From: Micractinium sp. NFX-FRZ
Lineage: Eukaryota; Chlorophyta; Trebouxiophyceae; Chlorellales; Chlorellaceae
DNA: 64,000 nt
Reading direction: 5' to 3'
NCBI GenBank assembly: GCA_029339195.1
Contig: JAPTJF010000312.1
Location: forward strand, 1 to 64,000
This document shows, piece after piece, positions 22,965 through 33,900 of this stretch. Each line of letters starts with the position of its first letter. Position 1 is the stretch's first letter. Under the pieces are notes generated by a model. It had not been told where the DNA came from. It ran no database searches and was given only the letters and a program-made list of their open reading frames with translations. Both the position numbers and the translations under genes were made by a program.

Positions 22965-24921
22965 ATGCGCCGCTCCGCCGCCGTCTCCGCCCTGCTGTTG
23001 GGCTGCCTGCTCTTCGCGGCAACGCGGCCTGCGCAGGCAAGTTTTCCAAGCCGCTGCACGCGGGATGTTGGGTGGGACCGGTCTTCCGAGCACGGCAACA
23101 TGCGGGTCGGGTCGGCAGAATGACAGTTGGGGCTGGCGGTGCCGCTGGCGGTGCCGCCGCCGCAGCCCGCAAGCACACTGCTGGGCTATCGTTGTCTCAA
23201 CGGCTCGTTGACCCCGCTTGCAGGCCAACATCATCGACACCGTTGTGGGTGGCGTCACCAGCGCATGGGACTCGGTCAAAGATGCGGTGACCGGGGTGTA
23301 CCAGTGAGCGGGGCGCTGGGGAGGGGGCGGGTGGGCGGCGCGGCGCGCCAGCTGGCGGGTCGCTGGCCAGGGAGGGCGGTTTGCGGCGGACGCGCACGCG
23401 CACCCGCCGTCTGCAGCCTGCTGCGTGATGCACAGCTGGCAGGGGTACGAGAAGCCTGTGCAAACACAGAGCCACGGGGCTTTCCTGAGTGGGTTCTGCG
23501 CCAGCTGGCGGTTGCCCTACCACCCATGCCTGACCACCGGCCATTGGCCCGCGCCCGTTGCTGCCCGGCTGCTGCAGGTCTGCAGAGTGCAGCGTGGTCA
23601 AGTGGGCGGACGTGAATCTTGAGACGTGCACCGCGCCCTCGGTCAACGGCACGGTGCAGTGCACAGACGAGTGCAAGGCAAACCTGGAGAAGGTGGCGGG
23701 CGCCTCACGCTCCTGCGTAAGTGGCTGTGACAGAGCTAGGGCTGGGTGGGCAATCACAAACAGAGCATAATCAAGAGGCCGGGCAGACGGCACAGACGGG
23801 TGCAAGGCGGTTTTGCACAAGGTGGCAGGCGCATCGCGCTCCTGCTTGCTGAGGGCGGGTGGTGTATGTGTGGGGGTCCCACCTCCTGGTTCGGCGTTGC
23901 ACCTAGCAGCTGCCCTGCCCGCCGCCTGCCTGCCTGCCTGCGCCGGCCGCCTACTGCTGGCGTGGCAGCAAGCTGTGCCCACGGTTGCAGTGCATTTGAG
24001 AGGAGCCCCGCATAGCTGCTTTGGCGGTCGCCGCTGTCTGCACTTCTCCCTTGCCCCACCCTACTCTTATCATCCAACCTGATGCTTTGTTCGGCAAGCG
24101 CTCAAGTCCGGCATCGCCCGCACTTCTTGCCCCAACCTTTCTCCCTCGTGCAGCGATCACCCTCCTCTTCCCTTCCGCAGCTGGACACGCTCGTCTCCAG
24201 CAATGCCGTCCCTCACTCCATCATCCTCATTCAGCACACCCGCCCCACCCCACTTTACTTTCCTGTCCCTCCCGCCTCCTGCCCGCATCTTTGCAGATTG
24301 ACAAGCTCATCTCCAGCATCGCCGGTGCGGGCAACGCCAACACCACGCAGCAGTGGGAGGACCAGGTGGGTGGGTGGGCGGGGGTAGGAGGGGCGGGGGT
24401 GCGTGCTCCAGCTTCTGCGTGGCTCAGGCAGGGTGCTGGGCAGCAGGCCCACACACAAGACTGCAGATGGAGGGCAGCCGCCACAAGTGGTCGCCTGCCA
24501 CTGGCCACGTGGAAGCTGGAGCACGCACCCCCGCCCCTCCTCCCCCCGCCTGTGGCACCGCCTTGCACCACGGCTCTAGTCCACCAGCGCTAATCTCCCC
24601 ACCTTGTGCAACATCCTTATGCGCCACCCACATGCCTGCGCACTGCGCATCTACTCCGCTTCCTGTGTGTTCTCCCGGCTGGCTGCCCTCGCCTACCCCC
24701 CACCCAAGCCGTCATCGCCCTCCCAACCATGCACATCAGCTCACCCACCCGCCCGCCCATCCGCCTGCCTGCCCCGTCTTCACAATCACCTGCAGCTGAC
24801 CGCCTGCGGCATCACCTACACCATGCCCACCAACGGAGCCCTGGGCTCCTACGGCAGCCTGGCCCTCCCACTGCTGGTCGTGGCCGCCTCCATGGCCCTC
24901 ACCCAGCTGCTGAGCCCCTGA
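22965..24921 (+). CDS. Small secreted six-cysteine protein, GPI-like tail (paralogue 1)
   Basis: Family not recognised. Exons: 22965-23036, 23224-23303, 23578-23716, 24297-24365, 24796-24921; 161 residues. Signal peptide MRRSAAVSALLLGCLLFAAT...AQA is split by the first intron. The mature part has six Cys spaced C-x12-C-x10-C-x3-C-x13-C-x26-C, and the amphipathic start IIDTVVGGVTSAWDSVKDAV. The C-terminus is SLALPLLVVAASMALTQLLSP, a hydrophobic tail ending the protein, as in GPI-anchor signals. The first intron has a GC donor (CAG|GCAAGT), the consensus for GC-AG introns. TGTAA at 24985 lies 64 bases after the stop. The paralogue at 29957 keeps all six Cys and the tail but lacks the first and last introns. 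Two introns contain ghosts of neighbouring exons. Function unknown; a surface or periplasmic role is inferred. Confidence 0.85.
23781..23858 (+). repeat. Exon ghost E in six-cysteine gene 1
   Basis: About 75 bases of intron repeat the end of exon 23578-23716 and its surroundings (about 23650-23727). Shared blocks are ACAGACG-GTGCAAGGC, AAGGTGGC-GGCGC-TC-CGCTCCTGC. Identity by eye is over 80%. The copy lacks a GT donor at the equivalent point (CTGCTTGCT). Confidence 0.85.
24173..24212 (+). repeat. Exon ghost F in six-cysteine gene 1
   Basis: TTCCGCAG followed by 30 bases repeats the acceptor and start of exon 24297-24365: CTGGACACGCTCGTCTCCAG against ATTGACAAGCTCATCTCCAG. It retains a plausible acceptor (AG at 24179-24180) but no clear donor. 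Confidence 0.75.
24386..24545. repeat. Inverted repeat (fold-back) inside an intron
   Basis: An arm of about 35 bases at 24386-24421 (GGAGGGGCGGGGGTGCGTGC...) reappears as reverse complement at 24508-24543 (...GCACGCACCCCCGCCCCTCC) with about three mismatches, separated by about 87 bases. It lies wholly in the last intron of six-cysteine gene 1. It could be a MITE remnant or an RNA hairpin. Confidence 0.85.
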
Positions 24922-24984
24922 GCAGGAGGGCAGCGGCGGCGCGCGCGTGACACGACCCGACAGGCTGGCTCCGTGGACTTGAAA

Positions 24985-24989
24985 TGTAA
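24985..24989 (+). terminator. Poly(A) signal TGTAA, six-cysteine gene 1
   Basis: TGTAA 64 bases after the stop codon, in a locally AT-richer stretch (GAAATGTAATGATAATGATG). Confidence 0.7.
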
Positions 24990-25784
24990 TGATAATGATG
25001 ATGACAGGTGCTGCTGAGTCCGCTGACATGCAACAGGCCACGAGAACACGAGAGTGGGGTGACCCTCGTGGACGCAAAGGGCTGCTGCTGCGGCTTTGAA
25101 GCATGCCGGGCGGGCTGGATCCCGCTGCGACGGGGCACAGCTGGTGCGGTGCGCACTGGAGGAGCTGTGGGCGCGGGGTGCAGGCAGCCTGTGCGGCCAG
25201 CCGCCTCACTCGTGCTGATGCGGTTCAGTTTTCCTTTGCCTGTGCAATGCCGCCTCTATGCGCGTTTTTCCTTCCCCTTTTAACTATGTTTGCAATGTAA
25301 GCACCTCACGCCCTCAGCGCCGCCTGCACAGCGTCCAGTTTGGGTGGCGATACCTGCGTGTAGCCCGCCCCCACTCACCTCAGATAGAGAGCACCTTGCT
25401 GTCTACCAGGTGCACATGCTTTGAATACAGGCATCTGCGTTGCAAAGATGCAATATGGCAACCACAGCACAGTGCTCGCATGCCAGCACCGAGGTACGCC
25501 CTGAGGTACAAGGCCCCAGACTGTGTGCGCTCAGCGGCGAAACATGCCCACCTGGGTGTCGTCAGGTCATCAGCGGCGCAATGTTGAAGGAGGGCAGTCA
25601 GCAGACCTTCCATGGCTCCGAGGGTTGGCGAATGTGCAAAACTCGACGCGTCCAGGGCTAGCTAAAACCTTATTGCCAATGATCGATGGGTGTCGTATCG
25701 AGGATGTCGCAACGGCACGCCGTGAACCCGCCGGTGCAGCAGAGGCGGCGACAACAAGCAGCTTCTGCTCCCGCCCAGCGCGCG
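24990..25784. other. Intergenic between six-cysteine gene 1 and the repeat array
   Basis: About 0.8 kb with no supported exon and moderate GC. It ends where the first array unit becomes alignable with later units. Confidence 0.55.
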
Positions 25785-28700
25785 CCGCCGTCCGCCGCAT
25801 CGCTGTCTGTGCAGGCTGATGAGCAGGGCTCTGTGCCCGCTCAGTCCCTGTCCCAGCACAAATCCAGTCCCCCTGAAAGCAGCAGCAGCGGCAGGGGCGG
25901 CAAGTGCAGGGGAGCGGCGGTGGGGTCCGGCGGCGGTGCTGTGCCGGAGCCTCTGCAGCGAGGCTCACACCACGTTTTTTGTCAGGTGAGACCTGAGGAG
26001 GCATAGCTAGTGGGCAGTGGTGCCCTGGTCTGGTAGCCCCCACTGCACATGTGTGCGGCCCTGGGGGGTGGAGGTATCGAGCGGGCGTAGGTGGGCTGGG
26101 GGGGCCGCGGGAGTCGTTGGCGGCGGCATGGTGGGTGCTGCATGGCGGGTGGGTGGGGGTGGGCCCGGTCGCAGTGGTGGCTGTGTACATTCTGCTGTCC
26201 GGCAGTATATGGATGCCAGATGGGGTGCTGGACTGAAGAATGAGATGGAGCAGAAGCTGTAACTGCCGCCTCGTGCCCCACCCCTGCTTGCCTCTGCAGC
26301 GCCTGCGCTCACAAATGCCCCGCTGCGTCGCCCCGCCTGCAGGCTGTTTGACCGAGGTCTGTGCCCGGTTGCCTCGCAGCCCAGCAGCAGCCCACTTCCT
26401 GCCCAAGTGGCAGCGGCGGCGGGGGCGGCAGGCGCAGGGCTGCTGCCAAGGGAGGCGGTGCCGGGCGGCTGTGCCGCCGCCGGGGGAGTGTGTGCTCAAA
26501 GCACATTTTCATCGCTGCCATGCTGATGAGGGCGAGCAGGTGAGCGTTTGTGTGGTGGCCTGGGGGGGCCATGTGTGGGGGATTTATGCCCCAGGAGGCG
26601 GCTTGATTGGGCAGCAGGGCGTGGGTTTGGGGGCTGCTCGAGTCGACACTGCCGGCGGGTGGTTGTGGTGTTGGTTGGGGGTGGGGGGCGCATTGACAGG
26701 TTCTTTGCTGCGGATGCTGCTTGTCTTGCTGTGCGTGTGTTCCGCCTCACGGTTGGTGTGGGAATGGGTGTTGGGGCAGGTGAGGGTCGGGCCCTTACCA
26801 GCCCTGTTTGATGAGGGGCAGACGAGGGTGTGGGTGATGAGGCGGCGGCGGGTCGAGGTGAGTGCTTGCGACTGTTGGAGTTGTTCCTCTTCTGCTTTGC
26901 CCTCTCATAGCTGGTTGCTGCGGCGAAAGGAAGGTGCGGGTGCAGAGCGGTTGCGCCGACAAGGCACCTCTCTCCTGCCTCCCTGTGCCCGCTCACCTCC
27001 CTCCCCGCCCCCACGACCACCCGCCGCATCGCTGCCTGTGCAGGCTGACGAGCAGGGCGTTGTGCCCGCTCAGTCCCTGTCCCAGCACGAATCCAGTCTG
27101 AAAGCAGCAGCAGCGGCAGGGGCGGCAAGTGCAGGGGAGCGGCGGTGGGGTCCGGCGGCGGTGCGCTGTGCCGGAGCCTCTGCAGCGAGGCTCACACCAC
27201 GTTTTTTGTCAGGTGAGACCTGAGGAGGCATAGCTAGTGGGCAGTGGTGCCCTGGTCTGGTAGCCCCCACTGCACATGTGTGCGGCCCTGGGGGGTGGAG
27301 GTATCAAGCGGGCGTAGGTGGGCTGGGGGGGCCGCGGGAGTCGTTGGCGGCGGCATGGTGGGTGCTGCATGGCGGGTGGGTGGGGGTGGGCCCGGTCGCA
27401 GTGGTGGCTGTGTACATTCTGCTGTCCGGCAGTATATGGATGCCAGATGGGGTGCTGGACTGAAGAATGAGATGGAGCACACGAAGCTGTAACTGCCGCC
27501 TCGTGCCCCACCCCTGCTTGCCTCTGCAGCGCCTGCGCTCACAAATGCCCCGCTGCGTCGCCCCGCCTGCAGGCTGTTAACCCAGCTGGGTGGCCATTGG
27601 CCTTGCAGTCCAGCAGCAGCCTACTTCCTGCCCAAGTGACAGCGGCGGCGGGGGCGGCCGGCGCAGGGACGGCAGGATTGGGAGGCGGCGTTCCTTGGCT
27701 GTGCCGCCGCCGGGGCAGCGGGTTGTGAAAGCACATTTTCAACGCTGCCATGCTGAGGAGGCAGAGCAGGTGAGTGTTTGTGTGGTGGCCTGGGGGGGCC
27801 ATGTGTGGGGGACTCATGCCCCAGGATGTGGCTTGATTGGGCAGCATGGCGTGGGTCTGGGGGGTTCCTCGAGTTGACACTGCCTGCGGGGAATGGTGGT
27901 GTTTGTTGGGGGTGGGGGGTGCATTGACAGGTTCTTTGATGCGGCCGCTGCTTGCCGTGCCGTGCGTGTGTTCCCTCTCATGACTGGCGGTGGTGGGGTG
28001 GGTGGGTGGTGGGTCTGGTGAGGGGCGGGCCCTTACCAGCCCTGGTTTGATTGAGGGGGAGGAGGTGGGCGAGTGTGGTTGATGAGGCGGCGCCGGCTCG
28101 AGGTGAGTGCTTGCAAGTGTTGGAGTTGTTCCTCTCCTGCTTTGCCCCCTCGTAGCTGCATGCTGCGGCGAAACAAGGGTGCTGGTGGAGAACGGCTGTG
28201 CGCGCAGTGCGCCTCTCTTCTGCCTCCCTGTGCCCGCTCAACTCCCGCCCACCTCCACGTGCCCCGCCGCATCGCCATCCGTGCAGGGTGATGAGCGGGG
28301 CTTTACGCCTGCTTGACCCCTGCCCCAGCACAAGTCCAGTTGCTCTTCAAATGGCAGCAGCGGCAGGGGCGGCAAGTGCAGAGGAGCGGTAATGGGGGCT
28401 GGCGGCGGTGCGCTGTGCCGGAGCCTCCGCAGCGAGCGGCACAACCGAATTTTGTGAGTTGAGACCTGAGGAGGCATAGCTAGTGGGCAGTGGTGCCCTG
28501 GTCTGGTAGCCCCCACTGCACATGTGTGAGGCCCTGGGGGGTGGAGGTAATGAGCGGGCGTAGGTGGGCTGGGGGGCCCACGGGAGTCGTTGGCAGCGGC
28601 GTGGTGGGTGCTGCACGGCAGGCGGGTGGGGGTGTGGGCCTGGTGGCAGTGCTGGCTGTGTGCATTCTGTTGTCTGGCAACATATGCATGCCGAAAGGGG

Positions 28701-29815
28701 TGCTGGGCTGAAGAATGAGATGGAGCAGAAGCTGTAACTGCCGCCTCCTGCCCCACCCCCTGCTTGCCTCTGCACCGCCTGCACTCACAGCATGCCCCGC
28801 AGCGTCGCCCCGCCTGCAGGCTGTTGACCCAGCCGCGTGGCCGTTGGCCTTGCAGCCCAGCAGCAGCCCACATCCTGCACGCGTGACAGCGGTGACGGTG
28901 GCAGCAGGCGCAGGGCTGCTGCCATGGGAGGCGGTGCCGGGCGGCTGTGTCGCCGCTGGGGCAGCGGGTTGTCAACATGCGTTTCTGGGCACGCCGTGCT
29001 GATGAGGGCGAGCAGGTGAGCGTTTGTGTGGTGGCCTGGGGGCACCATGTGTGGGGGACTCATGGCCCAGGAGGCGGCTTGATTGGGCAGCTGGGCGTGG
29101 GTTGGGGGGCTGCTCGAGTTGACACTGCCGGCGGGGAGTGGTGGTGTTGGTTTACGGGGGGTGGGGGGCAGGGGGTAGCGGGTACGCTGCTTCCGCCGTT
29201 TTGTTGTGATGCACGGTTGTCCCTCCCTCTCGGAACTGGTGGTTGTGTGCGGGCCCGAGGTAGGGAGGATGGGGAGCTCGCAGGATGCCCCGCCATGCCC
29301 CGCCATGCCCCGCCATGCCCGCTCGATTCGCGTCTCTCGTGCACACAGCGCGTCGGCAGGTAGTGGTTGGCTTGGCGCCTGCAGGGAGACATTACCCTGG
29401 TGTGTCCTCTTTTGTGGGTGCTGATGATATGATGACGGTGGGGCGAGGGTAGGTGGGTGCTGCGAGCCGCCCATTCTCTCGCCCGCCCCGTCACCGCCCC
29501 CACAGCCCCTGCCCTTCCTGCCACCGGGCCCGGCCCACAGCCCAGCACGAATCCAATGCCTCTGCACCTAGAAGCAGCGGCAGGGGTGGCAAATGCAGGG
29601 GAGCGGCGGTGGGGGCTGGCGGCGGTTGTGCTGGTGTCCGCGCATGAGCGGCACAGCGTGTATTTTGTCAGGTGCGACCTCAGGAGGCAGCTCTGGTGGG
29701 CACTGGTGCCCTGGCCTGAGAGTAACCACCCCTTATATGTGAGGCCCTGGGGGGTGGAGGAATGGGCGGGTGCACGGGGCTGGGGGGTCTGCGGGAATCG
29801 TTGACAACGTTGTGC
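25785..29815. repeat. Tandem array of about 1.23-kb units (three full units plus a remnant)
   Basis: The same landmark, beginning ACCT(G/C)AGGAGGCA, occurs at 25991, 27218, 28464 and, diverged, at 29677, giving periods of 1227, 1246 and 1213 bases. Units 1 and 2 are nearly identical over long stretches (for example 25985-26330 and 27212-27560); unit 3 is clearly diverged; the last unit is a remnant that stops just before the TATA box of six-cysteine gene 2. Each unit repeats splice-like signals on the plus strand (GAGCAG|GTGAGCG; CTCGAG|GTGAGTGCTTGC...TAG; CTGTGCAG|GCTGA). Open frames exist on both strands but none is conserved in frame through units 1-3. It may be a duplicated non-coding or formerly exonic block; no transposase or terminal repeats are seen. 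Confidence 0.92.
29285..29320. repeat. Decamer repeat ATGCCCCGCC
   Basis: Three perfect direct copies plus a partial one, within the third array unit in a segment not shared with units 1 and 2. Confidence 0.85.
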
Positions 29816-29892
29816 TGCGCTGGCGGCAACAGCTGGCGGCTTCATGTTGACCCACCAGCGCCTTTCAGTTGCGACGTCACACTTTGCCGACA

Positions 29893-29898
29893 TATAAA
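29893..29898 (+). promoter_or_regulatory. TATA box of six-cysteine gene 2
   Basis: TATAAA, in context CATATAAAACC, 64 bases before the ATG at 29957. This places the start of transcription near 29923. Confidence 0.75.
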
Positions 29899-29956
29899 AC
29901 CATTGGCAAGCCCCGATTTCGCTGCTCTCGGAGATTGTGGCTTCGGAACTCGCGCG

Positions 29957-30682
29957 ATGTGCCCTTCAACGCTCTTCCTTCTGTGCCTGCTAGTGGCGGC
30001 TTCCAGCCCTGCGCCTGCTGCGGCCGGCGTTCTTGACACCATCAGCAGCACGCTGAAGGATGCCTGGGGGACCGTATGGGGCGCCGTCACCGGTCTTGCA
30101 CAGTGAGGAGTCGCCGCCGCCTGCTGCCCTTCGCCGCCTACCCCCTACCAGCTGCCTGTGCATCCCTCCTCACTCTGTGCTACCCTGATCCCACTGACAT
30201 GCAGGACCGTCGAGTGCAAGGCTGTGGATTGGGCAGCAGTGTCCCTCTCACCCTGCCTCCTCGCGCCCGAGGACAACCTGTGCACCCCGCAGTGCAAGTC
30301 CAACCTGCAGGCCCTCAGCTCGGCGGGCCAGGCCTGCGTGAGTTTCTGTGCTGTTAAATGAGGTTGCTATCGCACTGCATTGCCCCCAACCGTTGCTTCC
30401 CCTCTTCCCTGCCCCGAACGGCTGCTTCCTCCTCCCCCGCGCCCCCAACCGCTCCTCTCCTGCTGGCCTGCCTGCCTTCCCCTGGTGCAGATCGACCGCA
30501 TGCTCACCGACATCGCCAAGGCCGGCAACGAGACTGTCACCGACCGGTGGGAGGAGCAGCTGGGGGCCTGCAACATCACCTTCACCCCTCCCAACGCTGC
30601 GACGCCCACCTTCGGCAGCATTCTGCTGCCGCTGGTGGTGGTGGCTGCCAGCATAGCAGTCGCTGAACTGCTGCGCCCGTGA
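29957..30682 (+). CDS. Small secreted six-cysteine protein, GPI-like tail (paralogue 2)
   Basis: Paralogue of the gene at 22965. Exons: 29957-30102, 30205-30337, 30491-30682; 156 residues. Signal peptide STLFLLCLLVAASSPAPAAA, then VLDTISSTLKDAWGTVWGAV, and six Cys spaced C-x12-C-x8-C-x3-C-x13-C-x26-C, the same pattern except two residues fewer in the second loop. The tail GSILLPLVVVAASIAVAELLRP aligns with that of paralogue 1. NAT/NET-type sequons (AGNETVT, CNIT) are present. The two internal introns sit at the same codons as in paralogue 1, but the intron in the signal peptide and the one before the last Cys are absent. A TATA box 64 bases upstream and TGTAA 91 bases after the stop frame a compact gene. 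The array remnant abuts its promoter. Function unknown. Confidence 0.88.
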
Positions 30683-30772
30683 GCGGTGCAGCACCCACAG
30701 GGTTGGTTGGAATGCCCTGTATGTGGCCACCTTGCCTCCCGAATTCCTGCTTCCCTGTGATGGCTGGCTTGC

Positions 30773-30777
30773 TGTAA
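30773..30777 (+). terminator. Poly(A) signal TGTAA, six-cysteine gene 2
   Basis: TGTAA 91 bases after the stop. The convergent SRPBCC gene ends at 30958, so the two 3' ends are about 180 bases apart. Confidence 0.7.
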
Positions 30778-30957
30778 TCCCCATTCATACGGAAAAGGAC
30801 GCCAGAGCGAGTGGGGGAAGCAACTGGCCGGCAGTGCTTGCAGGTTGCAACTTGAAGAGCCAAGAAGGGCAGCAAAATTGAGAGCAGAGAGTGGGTGAGC
30901 AAAGGACAGACGACAGAAGAAGGGGACAAAGGGGCGGGCTGCAGCTCAGCTGCAGGC

Positions 30958-33900
30958 TCACTCGCCCGCCTTGCGTGCACCCCGCCGCCCTTTTCCTGAC
31001 GACACAGTGGGGCCGCCCGCCTTCCTGCCCCGCTTGCCCTTGGGCGCTGCCGCTGCTGCCTGTGCCTCCTCCAGGCTTGCCGCCTCTGCCGCCGCTGCAG
31101 CCGCCGCTTTACTGGCCTCCTCAGCCGCTGCTGTCGCGGCTTCCAGGTCGGCTGCTGACTGCGCGGCCGCTGCAGCCGCCGCCTGCTGCCGCTGCTGTGC
31201 CGCCTCGTACCGCCGCTTCTCCGCCTCCCACTGCACATCGTACTCCTCCTGCTGCCTCTTGTGGTCCGGAAGGCCTGCAGACAGGGGTCGAGGGCACGCG
31301 GGCAGCGGGCCGGGCGGGGTGGGGCGGGTGAGCAGGGCCTAGGGGAGGAGACGAGGGAGGGACTGGACATGGAGGACAGCAGACGAGGGAGGGACTGGAC
31401 ATGGAGGAAAGCAGTGCGTGCCTTCGCGTCGGGCTGCTCAGGCTGACGCCAGGCTGCCTGTCACCCGCCCGTTGCGCCTCCCCTTCACCCCGTCTGATAC
31501 ACCTGGCCTGCCCCACCCTCTCACCCGCACGGATCTCCTCCATCGCCGCCTGCCCCGCCGCAATGACCGCCCCCGCATCCGCCCCCTCAATCGTCTCCTT
31601 CATGCGCGTCATGCACCGCGCCAGCTTGCGGTCGACGTCGCCGTACACGGCCGTGCAGCCCGCAAACTCAAACAGGACACCTGCACCATGTATGAACAGA
31701 GGAGAGGAGCGGGGCAGGGTGCGGCAGGTGGGTTGGGCACTCGGCGGTAGGGCGCAGTGAGCGCGTGAGGATGGTGGGAGCAGGGGCGGCAGAAACCGGT
31801 GCACCGCACGCTGCCCACAGCAGCACGCACCCTTCTGCCAAGGCATACCGCACACCGCTGCGTGTGCCCGGGCCCCCCGCATCCCACCTCCTGCTCCCCA
31901 CTCACGCGGCACCAGGTATGAGATGCGCAGCGTGACCAGCGTGGCGCCGCCGCCCTCGGCCTCCTGGAAGAGCACGGCCGCCACAATGGGCGCCCCATCC
32001 TCTGGCTCCTCCACAATGTACTTGTTCACCTCCGCCTTGGTGCGGCGCAGGGCGACGTACAGCTCAAGCCAGGGGGTCATGGCTGCAGGGAGGGGGCGGG
32101 CGGCAAGGTGTGTGTGCTCAGCGGCCGTGCGCTCAACATCGGTTTCGGGCGACATACAGCTCCAGCCAGGGTATCGTGGCTGCAGGGGGGGCGGCAGGCA
32201 GGCAGGCGGCAAGGGGCCGTGGGCGGATGCAGGCATATGCTCAGTCGCAGGGCGCTCAAACTGATCCACCCCCGCCTTGGTGGTGGGAGCATGCGGGCGA
32301 CGTATGGCTCCAGCCAGGACAGGTCCGGGCCGCTGGCGGCGGGCGGGTGGTGGGACAGGCGAGGCGAGTGCGCAGCGACGGCGGCAGGTGGGCAGGGCAC
32401 CCAGCTTGCCATGCCCCTCCGGCTGGCCCCGCCCTGCCCCCGCTGGGTCCCAGGCGGCCTGCACCAGCGGTACCACAGCCGTGCACTCACTCCAGAACCA
32501 CCAAGGCCACCAAGGCCGTGCCCTCTCCCTACGCCGTACCGAGGCCCTGCAAACACCCCCAGGCAGTACCACGTCCCCCTGCGCTCACCCCAGCGGTACC
32601 AGAGATTGAGGGCGCACAGGTCTTCGTCCCCCTCAGTGAAGCCCACCTCCTCAATCATGCCAAACCAGTGGGGCCAGTTGAGGCGGTCAGCCCACAGGGC
32701 ATACACCTCGCTGCGAGCAGGGCAAGGGAGCAGGGGAGACGGTGCAGCGTGTGAGGAGCCCAGGTTGTGCGGCAGGCAGGGAGTCGTTGCAGAGGGGTGG
32801 GGCGGCGCAGGAGGCGGGGGTGGGGTGCCGCCGGCGTGGGGGCGGCAGGTTGCCTGACGAGTTGATGCACCTGGGGCATCAGCTAGTATCGCGACAGCAA
32901 GCCACAGCCCCACTCACACTCATAAAAGGAAACATTGCCTGCAATCCAAAACAACCACTCACCTGACGTGCCGGCCCAGCTTGGCCGCCAGCCATTTCCA
33001 CATCCATAGCCAGCCATGTGCAGCCACCCACCAAACCCGCTGCATCCATCCACCCACACGGTTGGGATCAGCTGCTCACCTCACGGGGCGGTCCACCTTG
33101 GCCACCAGCTCGTGCTTGAGCGGGACGTCGGTGAAGTCGATGAAGTGGTAGGGGGTGTAGCCTGCAGTGCAGTACAGACAAGCAATACTGTTGTGATGTC
33201 TGGAAGCCAAGGGTAACGAGCATGCCCAGGAGCGGGCAGGAGGTGAGGGAGAGCTGTGCCGGAGTGATGTGGCCTGGGGGGTGGGCAGTGCCCGCGTGGC
33301 CAGGAGTTAGAGAGCAGAGGGCGATGCCCATCACATGGTGGGGTGGCGCAAACACCCTGCAGTTGCCTACCTGACACCGCCGCCGCCGGCCCAACCTGTC
33401 TGCCCACCGAGGCGATCCTGCCGTCCTCCTGCCGCACTCGGTGCACCCGCCTTGCCACCCCCCGTCGGCTCCTGCCCGCACCTGCTTTGCCCTCCAGCCC
33501 ATCGGGCAGCCCGTGCTCAATCACCAAATCCTCGTCATCCAGGAAAGCCACCTCGTTTGCCGCCAGCGGCTCGTCCCCCCACACCTCTGCTGGGAGCTGC
33601 TGCCGCTGCTGCTGCTGCCCCTGCGGGGCCGCCTCGCCCGCCGCCGCAGCGGGTGCCACGAGCGCACGGCGCCGGTGAGGCCGCTGCTGGGGCTGCCTTC
33701 GCGGCAGCGCCCTGAATCAGATGGAGGCCGAGAGGAAGAAAGTGGCCGCAGGTGGGTAATGGCCTGGGACGCAGCAGCAGCAGCACCAGTGGCAAGGCCA
33801 GAGGTGGACTGGCGGCAGCGGCGGTGGCGGTAGCGGTGAGGTGCTCGACCTCATCCTCTTCGCATGCATGTCGCTCGGCAGGGCGCCCGTCTGAGCCATA

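Noticed and set aside
26240..27223. 327-residue plus-strand frame spanning repeat unit 1
   Set aside because: The frame is broken in units 2 and 3 and shows no conserved protein motif, so openness is probably due to GC content. A minus-strand frame of about 102 residues per unit is also frame-shifted in unit 3.
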